Origin: Mycolicibacterium sp. 018/SC-01/001
Lineage (GTDB): Bacteria; Actinomycetota; Actinomycetes; Mycobacteriales; Mycobacteriaceae
Reading direction: 5' to 3'
NCBI RefSeq assembly: GCF_007096635.1
Contig: NZ_VKAA01000006.1
Span: 1 to 64,000, forward strand
DNA: 64,000 bases
The notes beneath the pieces are model-generated. The model had not been told where the DNA came from. It worked only from the letters and a program-made list of their open reading frames with translations, and searched no databases. This document shows positions 58,525 to 64,000 of this stretch, one piece after another. The stretch's first letter is position 1. Every line of letters begins with the position of its first letter. The translations under genes were made by a program, and so were the position numbers.

Positions 58525-59022
58525 ATGCACCCCTGCGCCCGCGTCGGACTGGAGTTCCTGGACTCCGCGCCGTACCGCATCGTCAGCACCGTCGATCTCG
58601 CGATCACCCCCGAGCAGCTCTTCGATGTCCTGGCCGACGAGAGCTCGTGGCCGCACTGGGCGACGGTCATCACCAAGGTCACCTGGACCACTCCGCCACC
58701 GCGCGGGGTCGGCACCACCCGCACCGTGCAGATGCGCGGCGGTATCACCGGCAAGGAGGAGTTCCTCGCCTGGGACCCGTTCGAGCGCATGGCTTTTCGC
58801 TTCAACGAGTCCAGTACGTCGGCCATGGCCGCCTTTGCCGAGGACTATCGCGTGGTGCCGACATCGCGGGGCTGCCACCTGACCTGGATCATGGCGCTGC
58901 AGCCCGCCAACGTCGCCGGCCGTGCCGGGCTGTTCCTGGGCAGGCCGGTGATGAACCGGATGTGCCAGCGGTTCCTGGACAGGTTGCGTCGCTACACCGA
59001 CGAGCGGTTCGCCACTCAGTAG
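58525..59022 (+). CDS. SRPBCC family (polyketide cyclase/dehydrase-like) protein
   Basis: A 165-residue START-like domain. It has the helix-grip pattern: VSTVDLAITPEQLFDVLADESSWPHWATVI at the front, then RGVGTTRTVQMRGGITGKEEFLAWDPFERMAFRFNES, and a C-terminal helix MNRMCQRFLDRLRRYTDERF. By position next to aspS it may be the Rv2574-type protein of M. tuberculosis. The ligand is unknown. The stop overlaps the convergent carboxylesterase gene by seven bases. Confidence 0.83.
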   Translation: MHPCARVGLEFLDSAPYRIVSTVDLAITPEQLFDVLADESSWPHWATVITKVTWTTPPPRGVGTTRTVQMRGGITGKEEFLAWDPFERMAFRFNESSTSAMAAFAEDYRVVPTSRGCHLTWIMALQPANVAGRAGLFLGRPVMNRMCQRFLDRLRRYTDERFATQ

Positions 59023-60503
59023 ATCGCAGCCCACGCGCGGCGGCGCACGCCGTCCGGATCGTCCTCGACGACATCGCGGCGCGTGGCGATCAGTCGGGTC
59101 CGGCGGTGCTCGACGTCGTAGAGCGGCCAGTTCGCCTCGTCGTGCACCCGGTCGCTGCATGCGAAGTCCAGCCACGTGCGTTGCATCCGCACCCCCACCG
59201 ACGGCGGGAAACGGCGCCCCAGCGGGTGCAGCTTGCGGCCGACGAACGACGCGTAGCTGTGCTGCACGTGCACGATCTCGCTGCCGTGGGTGGCGCCGAG
59301 GCCGAGCAGTCGCAGACCGAGCCCGGCGTGGTCGAACCGGTACATGCGCGTCGGCGCGCGGGAACTGTAGGCGTCGGCGAATGCCCAGGCGGGCCCGCCG
59401 AACATCACGTCGGATCCGATGGCGATCAGCGCGCTGCGCCGGGGATAACGCGGATACGCCTGCACCACAGCATCTTTGGCCTCAGGATCGACCCGGTCGA
59501 AGTAGCTGTCCACCGTGGCACGTGTGGTGGGCAGCATCGGCGGACGGGTCCAGGCGAACATCGTCGCCTCATGGCTGTTGGTCCCGATGATCAACGGCAC
59601 CCGAGCCAGTTCCCCGCTGCGTGCCGCGTCGATCGGGTGCTGCGGCAGCAGCGCGGTGCCATGCGTCAGCCCGTAGGCCAGGGTCGGTGTGTGCGCCGCG
59701 CTCGCCAGCTGCACCTTCCCGGCCGCACGCCGCAGTTGCCGCTGCGGCAGGTGCTTGACCTCGCCGGCGGGTACGCCGAGATGACCGAGGAAGTCGCGGG
59801 CCCGCGAAGCGCGCAGCTCCCGGTCGGCGATCAGCGGCAGCGCGGGGCTCTGCGCGATCGCCCGCTGGAACAGCCCAACGGCCTCGGGGCAGGCCAGCAG
59901 CGCCAGCACCGACGTCGCACCGGCCGACTCGCCGAACACCGTGACGCGATCCGGGTCACCGCCGAACGACGCGATGTGGTCACGAACCCAGCGCAGCGCT
60001 GCGAGTTGATCGCGCAGCGCCAGGTTGTCGTCGAAATCGGGTCCCAGGTCGCCGAGTTCGAAACCGCCGAACACGCCGATCCGGTAGGTCACGTTGACGA
60101 CGACCACGTTGCCGTTGGCCGCCAGCCGCGACCCGTTGTACAGCTGGAACTGCCCGGCGCCGTAGACGAATGCACCACCGGGGATCCACACCATCACCGG
60201 CAGCGAGGCCGTGGTGTCCGGCGACCACACCGTCAGCGTCAGGCAGGCCTCGTCCCGCACCTTGGGGTCGTCGCGGCCACCGCCGACGAAGGACGTCGTC
60301 TGCGGCGGCAGCGGCCCGTGCTCGCGGGCATCGCGAACCCCGTCCCACGCCACCAGCGGGGCGGACGCCCGGAACCGCCGCGGACCGACCGGCTGCTGCG
60401 CATACGGCACGCCGCGCCACACGCCGATGCCGCCCTCGACGTCGCCGCGGAGCTCCCCGAGCGAGGTGCGCACGACGGTGGATGCTCCGGCGACGACTGC
60501 CAC
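59016..60503 (-). CDS. Type B carboxylesterase
   Basis: A 495-residue enzyme of the para-nitrobenzyl-esterase/cholinesterase family. The beginning TSLGELRGDVEGGIGVWRGVPYAQQPVGPRRF is typical. The oxyanion hole lies in WIPGGAFVYGAG, the nucleophile Ser in FGESAGATSVLALLA, and the catalytic His in LGATHGSEIVHV. No signal peptide is seen, so it is probably cytosolic. GTG 60503 is supported by TACGAT seven bases before it. It is divergent from the zinc peptidase gene. Confidence 0.92.
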   Translation of the reverse strand: MAVVAGASTVVRTSLGELRGDVEGGIGVWRGVPYAQQPVGPRRFRASAPLVAWDGVRDAREHGPLPPQTTSFVGGGRDDPKVRDEACLTLTVWSPDTTASLPVMVWIPGGAFVYGAGQFQLYNGSRLAANGNVVVVNVTYRIGVFGGFELGDLGPDFDDNLALRDQLAALRWVRDHIASFGGDPDRVTVFGESAGATSVLALLACPEAVGLFQRAIAQSPALPLIADRELRASRARDFLGHLGVPAGEVKHLPQRQLRRAAGKVQLASAAHTPTLAYGLTHGTALLPQHPIDAARSGELARVPLIIGTNSHEATMFAWTRPPMLPTTRATVDSYFDRVDPEAKDAVVQAYPRYPRRSALIAIGSDVMFGGPAWAFADAYSSRAPTRMYRFDHAGLGLRLLGLGATHGSEIVHVQHSYASFVGRKLHPLGRRFPPSVGVRMQRTWLDFACSDRVHDEANWPLYDVEHRRTRLIATRRDVVEDDPDGVRRRAWAAIY

Positions 60504-60510
60504 AGGCCGA

Positions 60511-60516
60511 ATCGTA
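60511..60516 (-). promoter_or_regulatory. Putative -10 box for the carboxylesterase gene
   Basis: TACGAT on the minus strand ends seven bases before GTG 60503, with no ribosome-binding site between. This fits a leaderless transcript. Confidence 0.35.
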
Positions 60517-60573
60517 GTGTGCGATTCTTGACGAGCCCGGCATGCGGGCCCGGCGGCGAAGCGAGGTGGGGCC

Positions 60574-61461
60574 ATGACCTTCAACGAGGGCATGCAGATC
60601 GATACCAGCACCACGTCGACCAGTGGAGGCGGGCGAGGTCCCGGCCGGGGCATCGCCGTCGGCGGTGGCCTGGGCGGCCTTCTGATCGTCGTCGTGGCGT
60701 TGTTCCTCGGGGTCGACCCCAGCTCGGTGATACCGCAGCAGCAGGCCGGCCCGCAGACGGCCGACACCCCGGGTTTCGACACGAGCCAGTGCAAGACCGG
60801 CGCCGACGCCAACGCGATCGTGCAGTGCCGGGTGATCGCCACCGGAAACTCCGTCGACGGCGTGTGGCAACAATTGCTGCCGGGCTACACCCGTCCGAAA
60901 GTGCGTCTCTTCTCCGGATCGGTCGACACCGGGTGCGGGCCGGCCACCAGCGATGTGGGCCCGTTCTACTGCCCCGTCGACCAGACGGCGTACTTCGACA
61001 CCGACTTCTTCGACGTGCTGACCAACCAATTCGGTTCCAGCGGTGGACCTCTGGCGCAGGAGTATGTCGTGGCCCACGAGTTCGGGCATCACGTGCAGAA
61101 CCTCGAAGGTGTCCTCGGCCGCGCCCAGCAGGGCGCGCAGGGCGCCAACGGTAACGGCGTTCGCACCGAACTGCAGGCCGACTGCTACGCGGGTGTCTGG
61201 GCACATTTCGCGGCCATCACCAAGCAGGAGAGCACCGGGGTGCCGTTCCTGAAACCGTTGACCGACCAGGACATCGCCGATGCGCTGTCGGCGGCCGCGT
61301 CGGTCGGCGACGACCGGATCCAGCAGTCCGCGACCGGCCGGGTCAACCCCGAGTCGTGGACCCACGGGTCTTCCGAGCAGCGGCAGAAGTGGTTCACCAC
61401 CGGCTACCAGACCGGTGACCCCGCCCAGTGCGACACCTTCACGGCCCGCGACCTTGGGTAG
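60574..61461 (+). CDS. YpfJ-like neutral zinc metallopeptidase (membrane-anchored)
   Basis: A 295-residue protein corresponding to M. tuberculosis Rv2575. After a Gly/Arg-rich cytoplasmic start there is one membrane helix (about residues 27-46), so the catalytic part is outside. The zinc site is AHEFGHHVQN (HExxH), and the third ligand is probably the Glu of ELQADCYAG. Paired cysteines (CKTGADANAIVQC, GCGPATSDVGPFYC) suggest disulphides. GAGGTG precedes ATG 60574. The last codons overlap the DUF885 gene. Confidence 0.92.
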   Translation: MTFNEGMQIDTSTTSTSGGGRGPGRGIAVGGGLGGLLIVVVALFLGVDPSSVIPQQQAGPQTADTPGFDTSQCKTGADANAIVQCRVIATGNSVDGVWQQLLPGYTRPKVRLFSGSVDTGCGPATSDVGPFYCPVDQTAYFDTDFFDVLTNQFGSSGGPLAQEYVVAHEFGHHVQNLEGVLGRAQQGAQGANGNGVRTELQADCYAGVWAHFAAITKQESTGVPFLKPLTDQDIADALSAAASVGDDRIQQSATGRVNPESWTHGSSEQRQKWFTTGYQTGDPAQCDTFTARDLG

Positions 61462-63085
61462 GGCAGCCACGGCCGTCGACGCCGTCGCCGAACGCTATCT
61501 GGACACCTGGGCGCATCTGGACCCGTGCGGCGCGACCGAAGCCGGTATCGCCGGGTTCGACGACCAGATCACCGACTACTCCCCCGCCGGATGCTCTGCC
61601 CGCGCCGACGCCGCACGCGCGACGCTGCGGGAACTCGACGGCACCGCACCCGCCGACGACGCCGACGTGGTGACCGCCGCGGCCCTGCGGGAACGCCTGA
61701 CCGTGCTTCTCGACCTGCACGACGCCGGCCTCGACGTCGGCGAACTCAACGTGATCGCCTCGCCGCTGCAGACCATGCGCGACGTGTTCGACCTGATGCC
61801 GACCGACACCGCCGACGACTGGGTGGTGATCGGCCGGCGCCTGGCGCAGGTGCCCGAGCGCGTGTCCGGTTACACCGACGCCCTGCGCGCGGCGGCCGCG
61901 GCCGGCCGCGCACCCGCCGCACGCCAGGTCCGTCGCGGCATCGCCCAGGCCGGGCAGATCCAGCACCTGTACCTCGACATGGTCGCCGAGGCGGTGCCTG
62001 ACGATCTGACCCTGCACACCGAACTCCGCCGGTGCGCCGAGGATGCCGCGAACGCCTACGCCGCGCTGGTCGGAGTGTTCCGCGACGAAATCGGCCCGCA
62101 GGCCCGCGAGGTCGATGCGTGTGGACGCGACGATTACGCCGTGCTGTCCCGCTCCTTCCTCGGCGCGTCCGTCGATGTCGACGAGGCCTACGCGTGGGGC
62201 CTCGATCAGCTGGAAGAGATTGTCGCCGAACAGGATTCGATAGCTCACCGACTCTACCCCGGGTCGACGGCGAGTGAGGCGCTGCGCCGCCTGGACAGCG
62301 AGGAACGCTACCTCGTGCACGGCACCGAGGCGCTGGCGCAGTGGATGCAGGATCTCGCCGACCGCGCGGTCGACGCACTGGCCGACACCCATTTCGAGAT
62401 CGCGCCGCCGCTGCGCCGACTGGAGTGCCGGATCGCGCCGACGAACACGGGCGGCATCTACTACACCGGACCGTCCGAGGACCTGACCCGTCCCGGACGG
62501 ATGTGGTGGTCGGTCCCTCCGGGCGTGCACACCTTTCGCACCTGGCAGGAGACGACCACCGTCTTCCACGAGGGCGTGCCCGGCCATCACCTGCAGATCG
62601 GGCGCGCCGTCGTCCTGGCCGACCAGTTGAACCGGTGGCGCCGGCTCGGCTGCTGGGTGTCCGGCCACGGTGAGGGGTGGGCGCTGTACGCCGAGCGGCT
62701 GATGGCCGAGCTCGGGTGGCTCGACGATGCCGGCAACCGGATGGGCATGCTCGACGCGCAGCGCTTCCGGGCCGCGCGGGTGGTGATCGACATCGGCGTG
62801 CACTGCGGGTTGACCGCACCCGACGGCGGCACCTGGGATGCGGCCCGAGCGTGGACGTTTCTGCAGTCGCACAGCGCGATGGCCGAGGAGAACCTGCGGT
62901 TCGAGCTGGATCGTTACCTGGGCTGGCCGGGACAGGCGCCGTCGTATGCGATCGGCCAGCGGATCTGGCAGGAGCTGCGCGACACGGTCACCGGAAACGG
63001 CGTGTCTCTGAAGGAATTTCACCGGCGAGCGCTGGATCTGGGCGGGTTGCCGCTCGACGTGCTGCGCTCGGCCCTGCTGACCTGA
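61454..63085 (+). CDS. DUF885 family putative metallopeptidase
   Basis: A 543-residue mostly helical protein. The metal-site motif is TTVFHEGVPGHHLQIG, the DUF885 form of HExxH, with a downstream Glu in HGEGWALYAERLMAELG. Family members are thought to be peptidases. It overlaps the YpfJ-like gene's end, so the two are coupled. The start is uncertain: TTG 61454 sits in the last codons of the previous gene, and a GTG further upstream is also in frame. It ends three bases before the convergent radical SAM gene. Confidence 0.85.
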   Translation: MGRAATAVDAVAERYLDTWAHLDPCGATEAGIAGFDDQITDYSPAGCSARADAARATLRELDGTAPADDADVVTAAALRERLTVLLDLHDAGLDVGELNVIASPLQTMRDVFDLMPTDTADDWVVIGRRLAQVPERVSGYTDALRAAAAAGRAPAARQVRRGIAQAGQIQHLYLDMVAEAVPDDLTLHTELRRCAEDAANAYAALVGVFRDEIGPQAREVDACGRDDYAVLSRSFLGASVDVDEAYAWGLDQLEEIVAEQDSIAHRLYPGSTASEALRRLDSEERYLVHGTEALAQWMQDLADRAVDALADTHFEIAPPLRRLECRIAPTNTGGIYYTGPSEDLTRPGRMWWSVPPGVHTFRTWQETTTVFHEGVPGHHLQIGRAVVLADQLNRWRRLGCWVSGHGEGWALYAERLMAELGWLDDAGNRMGMLDAQRFRAARVVIDIGVHCGLTAPDGGTWDAARAWTFLQSHSAMAEENLRFELDRYLGWPGQAPSYAIGQRIWQELRDTVTGNGVSLKEFHRRALDLGGLPLDVLRSALLT

Positions 63086-63088
63086 CGG

Positions 63089-64000
63089 TCAGAACAGGGC
63101 AGGCTGGGCCGGTGCCGGGGCGGGCGGCTGCCGGCGCGGGCCTGTCTCCCGAAACGAACGCCCCGGCGCCAGGCCGTGTTTGGCGACCAACGGCGCGGCG
63201 CGCTGCGCGAGCATCGCCCGGTACTCGGCCGGCAGGTAGGCACCCCGTCGGTACAGGTGCCGGTACTCACCCACCAGCTCCGGATAGGTGCGGGCGAGCC
63301 AGTCCATGAACCAGCCGCGCGTGCTGCCACGCAGGTGCAGGCCGAACACCGTCACGCTCGTCGCACCGGCGGCGGCGATCCGGCCCAGCAGGTCGTCGAG
63401 ATGGGCCACCGAATCGGTGAGACGCGGCAGTACCGGAGCCACCATCACGTGGCAGGGCAACCCGGCCTCGCGAATCGCCGAGATCAGCCCCAGCCTGGCC
63501 TGAGGGGTCGGAGTGCCGGGCTCGATCTGACTGTGCAACAGAGGATCTCCGACGGCAAGGGACACCGCGACGCTGACCTCGACGCGGCGCACCGACTCGG
63601 TGAGCAGCGGCAGATCCCGGCGCAGCAGCGTGCCCTTGGTCAGGATCGAGAACGGCGTCCCGGAGTCGGTCAGCGCCCCGATGATGCCCGGCATCAACGC
63701 ATACCGCCCCTCCGCGCGCTGATACGGATCGGTGTTGGTGCCCAGCGCGACGGTCTCCCCCGTCCACGACGGCCGGTGCAGCTCACGACGCAACACGTCG
63801 GCCACGTTCGTCTTCACCACGACCTGGGTGTCGAAGTCCTGTCCGCTGTCGAAGTCGAGGTACTCGTGCGTCGGCCGCGCGAAGCAGTACCGGCAGGCGT
63901 GCGAACACCCGCGATAACCGTTGACGGTGTACTGGAACGGCAGCATGGACGCCGCGGGCACCTTGTTCAGCGCGGACTTGCACAGCACCTCGTGGAACGT
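63089..64000 (-). CDS. Radical SAM protein (Rv2578c / SplB-like), 5' end outside the window
   Basis: The reading frame is open through the right edge, where it encodes TFHEVLCKSALNKVPAAS, so the real start lies beyond 64000. The 4Fe-4S cluster motif is CSHACRYC in GYRGCSHACRYCFARPTHEYLDFDSG. Further marks are ALGTNTDPYQRAEGRYALMPG and ILTKGTLLRRDLPLL. The C-terminal ~90 residues match the mycobacterial Rv2578c type. The reaction is unknown. It faces DUF885 tail to tail. Confidence 0.9.
   Translation of the reverse strand, partial: TFHEVLCKSALNKVPAASMLPFQYTVNGYRGCSHACRYCFARPTHEYLDFDSGQDFDTQVVVKTNVADVLRRELHRPSWTGETVALGTNTDPYQRAEGRYALMPGIIGALTDSGTPFSILTKGTLLRRDLPLLTESVRRVEVSVAVSLAVGDPLLHSQIEPGTPTPQARLGLISAIREAGLPCHVMVAPVLPRLTDSVAHLDDLLGRIAAAGATSVTVFGLHLRGSTRGWFMDWLARTYPELVGEYRHLYRRGAYLPAEYRAMLAQRAAPLVAKHGLAPGRSFRETGPRRQPPAPAPAQPALF

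Noticed and set aside
63089-64000. GTG at 63988 as the start of the radical SAM protein
   Set aside because: The frame continues upstream into TFHEVLCKSALNK, which is internal in mycobacterial homologues as I recall them.

Overview
The window comes from a high-GC actinobacterium, almost certainly a fast-growing Mycobacterium (Mycolicibacterium). The reasons are strong G/C third-position codon use, many GTG starts, a TANNNT-type -10 box placed 6-8 bases before several start codons (leaderless transcripts), and a gene order I recognise from the M. tuberculosis Rv2533c-Rv2578c segment: nusB-efp-pepQ, the aroB-aroK-aroC-aroE group, mltG-ruvX-alaS, rarA, the transglutaminase/ATP-grasp group, aspS, the YpfJ-like peptidase, and a radical SAM protein at the right edge. 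The window is gene-dense. I see no tRNA, rRNA, CRISPR or insertion sequence, and no gene-free stretch over 300 bases.

Layout. 1-146: tail of an unidentified protein. 183-1388: FAD monooxygenase. 1385-4470 (-): CitE-like protein, nusB, efp, pepQ. 4504-5547 (+): a membrane protein and a small unknown. 5544-15568 (-): shikimate genes aroB/aroK/aroC/aroE with an alpha/beta hydrolase and a prepilin peptidase between aroC and aroE, then mltG, ruvX, alaS and a YjbQ-family protein. 15666-16740 (+): a small membrane protein and an FBP-family (EF-G-binding) protein with a leader. 16737-21181 (-): an ArsR/SRPBCC pair, rarA, DUF3097 and an alpha/beta hydrolase. 21282-21908 (+): TetR regulator with paired operators. 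21921-30839 (-): a four-gene transglutaminase/ATP-grasp/metallopeptidase operon and a DUF389 membrane protein. 31029-39454 (+): a ten-gene carbohydrate or polyol uptake and catabolism operon (DeoR, FGGY kinase, ABC transporter, SDR, BtpA, cupin). 39447-45233: HxlR regulator, thiolase, DUF302 protein, and a BVMO-esterase fusion flanked by two Ddn-like F420 proteins. 45314-56684 (+): a large AAA/GAF/cyclase protein followed by a tightly coupled isoprenoid operon that starts with a shell-like gene. 56681-64000: aspS, SRPBCC protein, carboxylesterase, zinc peptidase, DUF885 protein, radical SAM protein.

The most novel part is 49680-56684. Its first gene encodes a 275-residue protein whose length, predicted layout and scattered sequence matches resemble HK97-fold encapsulin shells of the classical (family 1) size. 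It is followed, with 4-8 base overlaps at every junction after the first, by a trans-prenyl diphosphate synthase, two small unknowns, a CrtC/AttH-type lipocalin-fold protein, an SCP2-like lipid carrier, a large FAD oxidoreductase of the carotenoid-desaturase/hydroxysqualene-dehydroxylase superfamily, and a proline-rich, probably disordered protein. I infer a candidate protein compartment for making or modifying a hydrophobic isoprenoid. A 1430-residue protein with an unusual class III cyclase domain lies directly upstream.

Two other genome-scale patterns stand out. Eight of ten convergent gene pairs overlap at their stop codons, five of them through a shared CTAG or TTAG tetranucleotide. Several divergent pairs appear to share very short regulatory regions with leaderless promoters.
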